Part shown: positions 7,193-14,855 of the stretch, one piece after another | Position numbering within the stretch: the first letter of the stretch is position 1 | Layout: every line of letters begins with the position of its first letter | Assembly (NCBI GenBank): GCA_016934645.1 | Contig: JAFGSL010000629.1 | Span: forward strand, 1 to 23,873 | DNA from: Anaerolineae bacterium | Lineage (GTDB): Bacteria; Chloroflexota; Anaerolineae; B4-G1; SLSP01 | Direction of reading: 5' to 3' | DNA: 23,873 nucleotides | Position numbers and translations under genes: made by a program | Notes under the pieces: generated by a model | Seen by the model: the letters and a program-made list of their open reading frames with translations, nothing else | Databases searched by the model: none | Told to the model about the DNA's origin: nothing

Positions 7193-8950
7193 CTACTTTC
7201 TGCCGTTCCCATTCCCTAATTGGGACTCATAAATCTCCTGGTAAATCGGGCTACGGGCCAGTAACTCTGTGTGTGTGCCGATGTTGGCAATATGGCCTTT
7301 GTCGAGCACGACGATCTTGTCAGCAGTGAGCACCGTGCTGATGCGCTGCGCAACGACGAAGACAGTCGTCTGGTGCGCCAGTTGCGTGCGTAGCAAGGCA
7401 TCCAGCGCATCTTGGAGTTTGCTTTCCGTTTCAACATCGACCGCACTGGTGCTGTCGTCCAAGATAAGCACGCGCGGATGAACGCATAGCGCGCGCGCAA
7501 TCGCCAGACGTTGCTTTTGTCCGCCAGAAAGGTTGACGCCGCGTTGCCCAATGGGAGTATCATAGCCCTCAGGCATCGCCATAATGAAATCGTGCGCCTG
7601 TGCGGCCTTGGCTGCCGCGATGACCTCATCCTCAGTGGCCTCCGGACGCCCGTAGCGGATGTTGTCGCGCACGGTGCCGCTGAAGAGCACTGCTTCCTGC
7701 AAAGCAATGCCGACTTGTGAGCGCAGGTCGTGTAGCGGCCAATCACGCACATCCACCCCATCAATGGTCACACAGCCCGCGTCCGCATCATAGAAACGCG
7801 GGATCAGGTGAATGAGGCTGGATTTACCGGACCCGGTCGCGCCGAGGATGGCGACGGTCTCTCCCGGCTCGGCGATGAGGTTCACTTTATTAAGCACTGC
7901 ATCGGCGCAGCCGTGGTTGTAGCTGAAGCAAACATCCTCAAGGACCACACGCCCGGCTTTCGTCGCCGGTAGATACGTTTCAGCGCGCGGTTGGACTTCC
8001 GGTTCATTGTCCAACACTTCGAGGATACGACCGGCGGAGGCTTCGGCAGCGGAGAGTGGGGCGATCATACCGATCAGCATCGTCAACGGGAACAGGGAGA
8101 AAACCATATAGTTGACGGCAGCCATAATTTGCCCCACCGACATCTCCCCGGCAATCGCAAGATCGCCCCCGAACCAGATCACCCCAACCGATCCCAGATT
8201 AGCAACGGACATCATCAAGGGGGACAAAACCACGACGAAATTCAACACTTTGATGGTCTGGGCCATCAGGTCATCATTCGCCCGTGAAAAGCGCTGCTCT
8301 TCATGCTCGGCGCGTACAAAGGCTTTGACCACACGTACTCCCGCCAGATTTTCCTGCATCACGGTGTTGAGTTTGTCCAGCTTCTGCTGGACGATCAAGA
8401 AAAGTGGCCGTGCTTTGACGGTAAAGAGGATCAAGATGACGAAAAGCAAGGGCAGCATCGCCACCCATAACCATGCCAGTTTGGGCGCTGTGATGATCAG
8501 CATCGTCAAAGCGCCGGCAGACCACAACGGCGCGCGGGTCAGGATACGCAGGCCCATCATCAAGATCATCTGCACCTGGTTGATATCGCTGGTAGCGCGG
8601 ACGATGAGCTGCCCGGTCTGCAAGCGATCCAGGTTGCCGAAGGAAAGTGTCTGCACTTTGCGCACAAACGCACTACGAATGTCAGCACCCGTCTTTAATC
8701 CCACGCGCACTGAAAGGATAATGTTGCCGACCGAGATCAATGCCTCCAGCAGGGCAACGCCTAACATAAGCAGCGCCGTATTGATGATCACAGGCATATT
8801 CTGGGCCTTCACCCCCTCATCGATCACCCGCTGTGTTAACCGAGGAATCGACAAATCGGCACCGACCACGCCCACTAACAGCAACAGCGCAATGATTGCC
8901 TCCCGGCGATAGGGTTTCATGTATTTGAGCAAACGGATCAATGATTTCAC
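7193..8950 (-). CDS. ABC exporter half-transporter with a degenerate ATP site
   Basis: A 585-residue TMD-NBD exporter subunit starting at a GTG with AAGGAG upstream. The membrane domain covers about residues 1-310. The ATPase domain has an intact Walker A GATGSGKSS (about 367) and a canonical signature LSGGQKQRLAIARA (about 470). Two catalytic positions are changed: Walker B reads LILDDSTSAVD (about 495), with Asp for the catalytic Glu, and the H-loop reads VAQRIST (about 533), with Gln for the switch His. The composite site using this Walker A/B and the partner's LSQGQ should hydrolyse ATP poorly, as described for heterodimeric exporters such as TM287/288 and BmrCD. The gene lies 52 bases after tetR and 24 bases before its partner. 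Multidrug or lipid export is the likely job. Confidence 0.93.
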   Translation of the reverse strand: MKSLIRLLKYMKPYRREAIIALLLLVGVVGADLSIPRLTQRVIDEGVKAQNMPVIINTALLMLGVALLEALISVGNIILSVRVGLKTGADIRSAFVRKVQTLSFGNLDRLQTGQLIVRATSDINQVQMILMMGLRILTRAPLWSAGALTMLIITAPKLAWLWVAMLPLLFVILILFTVKARPLFLIVQQKLDKLNTVMQENLAGVRVVKAFVRAEHEEQRFSRANDDLMAQTIKVLNFVVVLSPLMMSVANLGSVGVIWFGGDLAIAGEMSVGQIMAAVNYMVFSLFPLTMLIGMIAPLSAAEASAGRILEVLDNEPEVQPRAETYLPATKAGRVVLEDVCFSYNHGCADAVLNKVNLIAEPGETVAILGATGSGKSSLIHLIPRFYDADAGCVTIDGVDVRDWPLHDLRSQVGIALQEAVLFSGTVRDNIRYGRPEATEDEVIAAAKAAQAHDFIMAMPEGYDTPIGQRGVNLSGGQKQRLAIARALCVHPRVLILDDSTSAVDVETESKLQDALDALLRTQLAHQTTVFVVAQRISTVLTADKIVVLDKGHIANIGTHTELLARSPIYQEIYESQLGNGNGRK

Positions 8951-8964
8951 ACGAAGCTCCTTGC

Positions 8965-9012
8965 GAATTACGAATTAAGAATTACGAATTAAGAATTGCG
9001 AATTACGAATAA
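8965..9012. repeat. 14-bp AT-rich tandem repeat overlapping the tetR stop codon
   Basis: GAATTACGAATTAA occurs twice in exact tandem (8965-8978 and 8979-8992). A third, diverged unit GAATTGCGAATTAC (8993-9006) and a partial GAATAA (9007-9012) follow. The tetR stop codon (TTA at 9003-9005 on the plus strand) and the preceding Ser codon lie inside the tract, so the end of TetR is repeat-derived. The tract fills most of the tetR-ABC gap and may vary in copy number. Confidence 0.85.
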
Positions 9013-9638
9013 CGGACTGCGTGGCACGTCTCAAGCATCAAATAGGCCATCGCTGCCTCCAGGGCTTCGGCGGACATCTGGTCACGCAAATTTTCGTCTG
9101 TCAACCGACCATTGTGATAGAACAGCGAAGGGGCATGGATAATGGCGAAAACTGTTGCCGCAGCCAGGGTTGGATCGCGGTGTACGAACACCCCGCGCTC
9201 CATACCAAGCTGGGCTAACTGCGCCAGATAACGCACATTACCTTGATAGGGCCGGTGAGGTTTCTGGCATGCCGGATCGTGAGGGATTGGTTGTACCCAC
9301 AAAAAAGTATACATCCTGGGATGCTCTTTTGCCGCCGTCACATAACGCATGAGCGACTCGCGCATCACCGCAACCACATCCCCCTTCTCAGCCTGCCGCA
9401 ACGCTTCGGCGCGCGAAGCTTCACGTTCCTCGCGCAGCCGCGCGCGAAGCGCCTCAGCCAGCGCATCGTAGTTCTCGAAGTAGGTGTACAAAACCATGTG
9501 CGATACCCCAAGCCGGTCAGCGATGACGCGCGTGCTGAGGGCTCCTGGACCTTGTTCCATCAATAACTCGTGCGCAGCATCCAGAATGCGCTCGCGCATG
9601 GCCTCGCGTTCTTCTTCGGTCTGTTTTGGTCGTGGCAT
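9003..9638 (-). CDS. TetR-family repressor of the adjacent ABC exporter
   Basis: A 211-residue transcription repressor. The N-terminal DNA-binding domain is clear at about residues 10-60: ERILDAAHELLMEQGPGALS then TRVIADRLGVSHMVLYTYFENYDALAEAL, with the recognition helix at VSHMVLYTYF. The C-terminal ligand-binding part is helical and diverged (EHPRMYTFLWVQPIPHDPAC, LAQLGMERGVFVHRDPTLAAA), so the inducer is unknown. The ATG has AAGGA upstream. The start codon lies 12 bases from a 39-bp perfect palindrome that overlaps its own promoter, so autorepression is strongly implied. The two ABC genes downstream on the same strand would be controlled with it, the usual logic of a drug-responsive efflux operon. 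The final two residues and the stop are encoded within a tandem repeat. Confidence 0.93.
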   Translation of the reverse strand: MPRPKQTEEEREAMRERILDAAHELLMEQGPGALSTRVIADRLGVSHMVLYTYFENYDALAEALRARLREEREASRAEALRQAEKGDVVAVMRESLMRYVTAAKEHPRMYTFLWVQPIPHDPACQKPHRPYQGNVRYLAQLAQLGMERGVFVHRDPTLAAATVFAIIHAPSLFYHNGRLTDENLRDQMSAEALEAAMAYLMLETCHAVRYS

Positions 9639-9650
9639 GGGATTCCTTCT

Positions 9651-9689
9651 TATTGTATACAGTGTATAAATTATACACTGTATACAATA
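9651..9689. promoter_or_regulatory. TetR operator: 39-bp perfect palindrome
   Basis: The 19-bp arms 9651-9669 and 9671-9689 are exact reverse complements around a single central A at 9670. Each arm also contains its own 13-bp near-palindrome of the form TATACA-N-TGTATA (TATACAGTGTATA and TATACACTGTATA), so two dimers could bind side by side. It lies 12 bases upstream of the tetR start and covers the promoter spacer, the -10 box and the predicted transcription start. This geometry blocks RNA polymerase. Confidence 0.92.
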
Positions 9690-9697
9690 TCTGTCAA
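9670..9697 (-). promoter_or_regulatory. Sigma-70-type promoter of the tetR-ABC operon
   Basis: On the minus strand, TTGACA (plus coordinates 9692-9697) is followed after 16 bases by TATAAT (9670-9675). Both hexamers match the consensus perfectly. Transcription would begin near 9663, inside the palindromic operator, leaving a leader of about 25 bases with the tetR ribosome site. The rest of the 9698-9860 stretch shows only a weak inverted repeat (GACTGCGC 9795-9802 and GCGCAGTC 9819-9826) and no gene. Confidence 0.85.
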
Positions 9698-9860
9698 GAA
9701 AGGGGGGTTCTTACACAACGGAGTGGAAGCGAACCGCACCAAGGGTGGTCGTGGATGAGATCACGCTCGTAGGGTCGCGGTGCGGGCCATTAGGGACTGC
9801 GCTACGTCTGCTGGCGCGGCGCAGTCGCCATCACGGCACTGATTAGTAGGACCTTCGCGC

Positions 9861-9907
9861 ACACTAGACCGTGCGAAATGCACAAAGCGTCAGGCAACGT
9901 CTAGTGT
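9861..9907. repeat. Inverted repeat containing the stop codon of the response-regulator gene
   Basis: ACACTAGAC (9861-9869) and GTCTAGTGT (9899-9907) are exact reverse complements with 29 bases between. The stop codon of the minus-strand gene ending at 9901 is inside the right arm. No T-run follows on the minus strand, so it is not a typical intrinsic terminator. It may stabilise the 3' end of the transcript. Confidence 0.5.
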
Positions 9908-11016
9908 CCTTGCGCTTCCGGCAGGCGAATCGTGAAAGTGCTCCCTTCCCCAAGCACGCTGGCGACGCCGACCTCACCTTCCATACAAGTTATCAGAGCT
10001 TTAGCAATCGACAACCCCAGACCGATCCCTTGTTGTTCCATCTTTTCCCGATCGATCTGGCGGAAACGTTCAAAGAGACGGGCTACACCTTGGGGCGAGA
10101 TTCCAACCCCCTCATCGGTGACGGCGATTTCTATCCAGCCATCAACGACTTGAGCTGACACTGTCACGCGCTCGCCCTTTCTGCGGGAGAATTTGATCGC
10201 GTTATCAATCAACCGGCCAAGGGCGTCGGTGAAGAAGTTATCGTAGATCATCACCGGGGGCAAGTTCGCTGCGATGTCGGTTTCCAGGGCGATATTCTCC
10301 CGCTCCGCCTGCGCGCGGAACAAACCAACGGTGCGCGTGATGATCTCACCGAGATTGTCTCGCAGCGTTGCCAGAAGCCGGAATTCTCGTTCCAACTGCC
10401 CGGTATCCAGGCGCACAATCATCAGCAGATCCTCAACCAGGGTTCTAAGCCGGTCAGCGCCGCGCCGAATCCCTACAAGATACTGCTGGAATTCACCAGA
10501 TGGCAAGGTAGCGGCATCTTCCAAGGCTAACTCAGTGTACCCATAAACGCTGGTCAACGGGGTGCGCAACTCATGACTCAACAGTGTGATGATTTGTTGT
10601 TTAAGCTCCTCGAATTCACCCTCTGTTGCTTCACGGATGGCTTCTGCTCGCCCAATCCGCGAGCGCACGACCACGAGAAGCTCTTGAGGGTCGAAAGGTT
10701 TGACGAGGTAATCTTCAGCGCCCATCGCTTTGCCCTTCAGGCGATCTTCTTTTTCGGCTCGCGCTGTCAGAAAAATGAAGGGAATGGGGACCCATTCAGG
10801 ACGGGCATGAACTGCTTCGAAAAATTTGTAACCATCCATCCGAGGCATTGAAATATCGGCAATGATGAGATCTGGGGCAAGCGCCTGCATCACTTCCAAC
10901 CCTTCAATGCCATCGCCGGCTGTAGTCACCCTATACCCTTCCATTTCCAACACATCGCGGATAGCCATCAGCAAAAGATCTTGATCCTCAACCACGAGAA
11001 TTTGCTTCTTCGCCAT
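9901..11016 (-). CDS. Response regulator-histidine kinase fusion (REC-HisKA-HATPase)
   Basis: A 371-residue cytoplasmic two-component protein with a receiver domain in front of a kinase core. REC (about 1-120) has the acidic pocket E10/D11, phospho-acceptor D54 in ADISMPRMDG, T84 and K106 in VKPF. A short linker leads to HisKA with H148 in LLSHELRTPLTS. HATPase_c has the N box GRLIDNAIKFS, G1 DEGVGISP and G2 GIGLGLSIAK, so it should autophosphorylate. There is no sensor domain, membrane segment or DNA-binding output; input must come by phosphotransfer to D54, perhaps from the large kinase encoded just upstream. The ATG has a strong AGGAGGAA ribosome site. The gene follows the kinase gene on the same strand after 120 bases containing one copy of a 76-bp repeat. 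Confidence 0.92.
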   Translation of the reverse strand: MAKKQILVVEDQDLLLMAIRDVLEMEGYRVTTAGDGIEGLEVMQALAPDLIIADISMPRMDGYKFFEAVHARPEWVPIPFIFLTARAEKEDRLKGKAMGAEDYLVKPFDPQELLVVVRSRIGRAEAIREATEGEFEELKQQIITLLSHELRTPLTSVYGYTELALEDAATLPSGEFQQYLVGIRRGADRLRTLVEDLLMIVRLDTGQLEREFRLLATLRDNLGEIITRTVGLFRAQAERENIALETDIAANLPPVMIYDNFFTDALGRLIDNAIKFSRRKGERVTVSAQVVDGWIEIAVTDEGVGISPQGVARLFERFRQIDREKMEQQGIGLGLSIAKALITCMEGEVGVASVLGEGSTFTIRLPEAQGH

Positions 11017-11063
11017 CGATTCCTCCTCTATAACAAACCATTTTTAGCGCACACGTCACGATC

Positions 11064-11139
11064 GATTCAGATTCTATCCGAAAATCATGCTTGCGAGCAT
11101 TTCTGATGCTTCAACGACGAATTTTCGGATAGGTTCCTA
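11064..11139. repeat. ~76-bp palindromic repeat, copy A (downstream of the large kinase gene)
   Basis: CTATCCGAAAAT (11074-11085) and ATTTTCGGATAG (11121-11132) are exact reverse complements at the ends of the element. The interior holds GCTTGCGAGC and a TTCAACG segment. The unit aligns over its full length, with one indel, to copy B at 14779-14855. The right edge abuts and includes the TAG stop of the minus-strand kinase gene (11137-11139). No T-run follows on the minus strand. Confidence 0.85.
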
Positions 11140-14100
11140 GACTTCCATCAGGGGCATCCACACCGTAAACGTCGTGCCGACACCGACCTGGCTTTCAACG
11201 GTTACCGTACCGCCATGCAATTCTACTATTTCTTTGACAATTGCCAACCCGAGGCCACTGCCTTGAATGCGCATTTCTTGAGGTTCGCCACCGCGAAAAA
11301 ATCGCTCGAAGACATATTGAATCTCATGTTCAGGAATGCCGATGCCGGTATCATGCACTGTTACTGCAGCCCATGGACGTTTATCTTTCACGCGACACTC
11401 TGTGGCGACTTGAATCTGCCCCCCACCAGGCGTGTAGTTGATTGCATTCTCGATAAGATTGTTGACCACCTGCATAAACTTATCATAGTCAACTGAGACC
11501 ATTGTTTTCCCGTTGGTGGCCTGATACGACATGGTCAACCCACGGGACTCGGCCAGGATGTGATGGCTCATCACGGACATCTCGGTCAGCAGGTTAAGAT
11601 CGACAATTCGACGATCCAATTCCAGTTGACCCGCTTCGATCTTTGAAATTTGGAGGATGTCTTCCACCAGTTTCGAGAGACGATCCACCTCGCGCTCCAG
11701 CGGCTCGAAGTAACGTTCTGACTTCTCCGGCGTGCTGCGCTGGATCAATGAAGAATACAAACGAATCGAGGTCAATGGCGTGCGCAATTCATGTGAAACG
11801 TTGGAAACAAACTGGGATTTCACGCGATCCAATGCTTTGAGGTAACTCACGTCATGAACGACAATAAGGACAGCAGGACCTATGGTACCCTCTTCACCAA
11901 AGATAGGCGACGCGCTCAATTCCAGGTCCAGACCAGTCAATTCGAGAACCGCATCTGGTCGGACACTCGCGTGCCTCGCCAGATAACGGATCGTCTCACG
12001 CAATTGCTCAACATCAGACTCCGGGAGTGAATGGTAGAGCCACATCTTGGCAACACGGTTAACATCCGCGATTTGCCCATCGCTATCGGTAATGATCATT
12101 CCATCAGACGTACTACCGAGGACGGCTTCCAACCAGGCATTTTGCGCCTCAAGTTCAGCAGTACGTTCGCGCACGCGTCGCTCTAGCACCTCGGCATGAC
12201 GCAACGTTTCCTGGTACAGTCGTGCATTCTGGAGAGCAATCGAGGCATGATCGGCGAAGGCTTTGAGCCGCTGCGCCTCCTGCGGACCGAATTGGTGAGG
12301 CGTCAGGCCAGCGACATTGATAAATCCCTCAGTTTTGCCGGCGATACGAATGGGAGCGGCGACGTAAGCACGGAGCTTTTCTTGGCCACGAACCATACGC
12401 CAGCGTGGATCTTCCCAGGTGTCACCCACAAACGTTGGCAGGCCATCCTCAATCATCCGCACCAAGCTGGGATACGTCATAATCGGGATTTTGTCACGGC
12501 CTTGAGACGGCATGGGGATTTTGTGTTCTTTATAGCCACGCCAGCGGATCATGTGCCCTACTTCATCCTCAACCAAGATAATGTTGAAGGTATCACCAGG
12601 CACAAAACGCGCCACCTGATCCAGGATGTAATCCAGCACTTGGTCAAAATTCAGCACACTGCTCACCACCGCGGCCGCCGCTTCCAGCGCCTCGGCCAGC
12701 TCCCGCTGAACGCGCTGTTCCTCGAACAAACGAGCATTCTCGATGGCGATGGCCGCCTGCTGCGCAAACACCTGGATCACGCGGATGTCTTCTTCCGTAT
12801 ACTTCCGCACCCCTCTGTTATCAATTGTCAATGCGCCGATGACTTTATCGCGCACCCACAGCGGTACCCCAATGTTTGATCGCAGATAGAGTGCCTCATT
12901 GAAAGGGATCCAGCCCATATCACCCTGCTGAACATCTTCAATGATAACCACTTCACCCTCGGCCAGACGGCGATTATACGGATGATCTTTCAGCGCATAA
13001 CACAACCCTACCGGCGCATGGGGAGTATTACGTGTGGCGATAACGCACATCGCGTCTTCTTCAAGAATCTGGACGCTGCCGCTTTCGTATGGAAAAATGC
13101 TTTCCAATTGGTCCATGATCAATGTGAGTACATTTTGTAGGTCCAGTGTGTTAACCACCAATGCTGTCTCCTGCAGCCGTTCGGCAACCTCGCGTTGACG
13201 TTGTTCTGCTCGAAACAGACGATCGTTCTCCACAGCGATGGTCACCATATCAGCGATCTGTTGCAACATGAGAATCTGTGCTGAGGTAGGCGCCAATCGA
13301 CTTCCCAGATAGAGCACACCCAGCATCCGCCCGCCAGCGATCAACGGAAACAACACGCGCGAGCGCGCACCCAGTGCGTGGAGTTCTTGAAGCAGTGCCC
13401 CATCGCTTGCGCTGTCCAAATCAACAGTTACGTGCGGTTTCCCGCTTTGCAAATGTGTCTGGATGGCCGGTGGCAGAAGTAGTGCGCTCCCGACAGGCAA
13501 CGGCAAGAAGGTAGATTCGACAACCGTTAAGGTATGATGTGGTTCGTCACTCAATGCCAACACGACCGGTTCACATTCGGCCAGCCCGAAAAAGCCCTGC
13601 ACCAACACCGGAAACGCCTGCTGTATATCGAGTGTATTCAGCGCACGCGCGACTTCGCTGATGTGCTCTTGCTCATGTGCACGCTGCTGGACCTTGCCGA
13701 ACAACTGCGCATTGAAGATAGCAATAGCGATCGTTGCGGCCGCAGATTCTAGAAGTCGGCAGTATTCTGGCGTAAAGGAAGCCCGTCCGGGCTTGGAGAG
13801 CGTCATCACGCCAAGGAGATCCTCGCCACTGAACAAAGGTACACTTACCCCAGACGACGGAGGAATTTCTTCCTGCACCGAGATCCAACGCGGGTCGGTA
13901 GCCACATCATCCAGCACCGCCATCTGCCGGTGTCGAACTACCCAACCCGTCAATCCCTTGCCCGCCTGAAAACGCTCCATCATAAGTTGCAGTAGTTCGT
14001 CGCCAAACCCAACTTGGGCCATCAACTGTACGACTCCCGTCTCGGCATCGACGATGAAGAGCAACCCGTACGATTCCTCAAAAACTGCACAGATTTCATC

Positions 14101-14754
14101 AAGCGCCAACTGGCACACCGTGTGTATGTCCAGGCTGCTAGAGAGATGCTGTCCCAAGCGATACAACAACTCCAACTGTGCCTTTTCCTGGCTCAACGAC
14201 GCCAGCAACCGGGAGTTCTCGATGGCGGCTACTGTCTGGTTGGCAACGACCGAGATGAGCACGACATCCTGTTCGGTAAATGCCGGTTCAGCAGCGGGCC
14301 GCGCCGAGATCAGCAGGCCGATCATCTCATCCTGGTATAACAACGGGGCTGCGATGGCCGAACCGAAGTCACGGCCAAACTGCTCGCCGAACGCGATTGC
14401 ATCAGCATTCAGGAGAAGACACTCGCTGCTCGACAACGCTGCCTTTTCAGGAGGCCAAAGATGCACGCGTGATATTTTAGCCAAGGTCTCGAACGACAGG
14501 CCTAGGTCAGGATTAGCATCTGGCCCACCCTGCACGCAGTTGAGAATCCGCTGATGAGGCGCATCAAACGTCACTAGCAGCACCCACGAGGCATCGAGCA
14601 CCGCGCATACTTCATCCACCACAGCCTGCAATAAATCCGGCAGGTTGTCGAACTTAATCAGCAAACGGGCCAACCGATAAAGCGTGGTTATTCCCGGGAA
14701 TTGATCGGTAAGGCCGGACAGATTCGCATCAGAATCCAAAGATTTCTCCAACAA
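11137..14754 (-). CDS. Soluble sensor histidine kinase with five GAF domains and a PAS domain
   Basis: A 1205-residue kinase with no membrane segment, so it senses an intracellular or diffusible signal. Five GAF-like domains can be followed at about residues 35-180, 195-350, 365-515, 530-680 and 690-845. Typical closings are QTVAAIENSRLL, ATIAIAIFNAQLF, MVTIAVENDRLF, QAAIAIENARLF and ASIALQNARLY. A short coiled coil (LERRVRERTAELEAQN) leads to a PAS domain at about 875-980. HisKA follows with His near 988 (SNVSHELRTPLTS), then HATPase_c with NNLIENAINYTPGG, DTGIGIP and GSGLGLAIVKE. I saw no conserved Cys pair suggesting a bilin site. Translation begins at a TTG (14754); a weak AGGA lies upstream and no ATG is nearby. 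It is encoded between two copies of one palindromic repeat. Its probable partner is the REC-kinase downstream. Confidence 0.93.
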   Translation of the reverse strand: MLEKSLDSDANLSGLTDQFPGITTLYRLARLLIKFDNLPDLLQAVVDEVCAVLDASWVLLVTFDAPHQRILNCVQGGPDANPDLGLSFETLAKISRVHLWPPEKAALSSSECLLLNADAIAFGEQFGRDFGSAIAAPLLYQDEMIGLLISARPAAEPAFTEQDVVLISVVANQTVAAIENSRLLASLSQEKAQLELLYRLGQHLSSSLDIHTVCQLALDEICAVFEESYGLLFIVDAETGVVQLMAQVGFGDELLQLMMERFQAGKGLTGWVVRHRQMAVLDDVATDPRWISVQEEIPPSSGVSVPLFSGEDLLGVMTLSKPGRASFTPEYCRLLESAAATIAIAIFNAQLFGKVQQRAHEQEHISEVARALNTLDIQQAFPVLVQGFFGLAECEPVVLALSDEPHHTLTVVESTFLPLPVGSALLLPPAIQTHLQSGKPHVTVDLDSASDGALLQELHALGARSRVLFPLIAGGRMLGVLYLGSRLAPTSAQILMLQQIADMVTIAVENDRLFRAEQRQREVAERLQETALVVNTLDLQNVLTLIMDQLESIFPYESGSVQILEEDAMCVIATRNTPHAPVGLCYALKDHPYNRRLAEGEVVIIEDVQQGDMGWIPFNEALYLRSNIGVPLWVRDKVIGALTIDNRGVRKYTEEDIRVIQVFAQQAAIAIENARLFEEQRVQRELAEALEAAAAVVSSVLNFDQVLDYILDQVARFVPGDTFNIILVEDEVGHMIRWRGYKEHKIPMPSQGRDKIPIMTYPSLVRMIEDGLPTFVGDTWEDPRWRMVRGQEKLRAYVAAPIRIAGKTEGFINVAGLTPHQFGPQEAQRLKAFADHASIALQNARLYQETLRHAEVLERRVRERTAELEAQNAWLEAVLGSTSDGMIITDSDGQIADVNRVAKMWLYHSLPESDVEQLRETIRYLARHASVRPDAVLELTGLDLELSASPIFGEEGTIGPAVLIVVHDVSYLKALDRVKSQFVSNVSHELRTPLTSIRLYSSLIQRSTPEKSERYFEPLEREVDRLSKLVEDILQISKIEAGQLELDRRIVDLNLLTEMSVMSHHILAESRGLTMSYQATNGKTMVSVDYDKFMQVVNNLIENAINYTPGGGQIQVATECRVKDKRPWAAVTVHDTGIGIPEHEIQYVFERFFRGGEPQEMRIQGSGLGLAIVKEIVELHGGTVTVESQVGVGTTFTVWMPLMEV

Positions 14755-14778
14755 GTAACAGTCATCCTACTCTACAAT

Positions 14779-14855
14779 GATTAAGACTCTATCCGAAGAT
14801 TTGTGCCTGCGAGCGTTTCTAGTGTATCAACGGGTGAGTTTCCGGATAGGTTCTA
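14779..14855. repeat. ~77-bp palindromic repeat, copy B (upstream of the large kinase gene)
   Basis: This is the second copy of the element at 11064-11139. Shared blocks are CTATCCGAA near the left end, TGCGAGC and TTTCT in the middle, ATCAACG/TTCAACG, and CGGATAGGTTC at the right end. Terminal complementarity is kept (CTATCCG with CGGATAG). The right edge includes the TAG stop of the oxidoreductase gene (14853-14855), mirroring copy A at the kinase stop. The remaining sequence in 14755-14852 shows no gene. Confidence 0.85.

Noticed and set aside
8112..8912. 266-codon plus-strand open frame
   Set aside because: It lies entirely opposite the ABC half-transporter gene, whose family motifs are unambiguous; the plus-strand frame shows no domain.
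8965..9012. Tandem units considered as a CRISPR fragment
   Set aside because: The units are contiguous 14-mers with no unique spacers and no cas genes nearby.
9795..9826. 8-bp inverted repeat GACTGCGC/GCGCAGTC considered as a terminator for the REC-kinase gene
   Set aside because: There is no T-run, and the short stem with a 16-base loop in GC-rich DNA is weak evidence.
12196..12879. 227-codon plus-strand open frame
   Set aside because: It is antisense to the GAF4-GAF5 region of the histidine kinase, without recognisable motifs.
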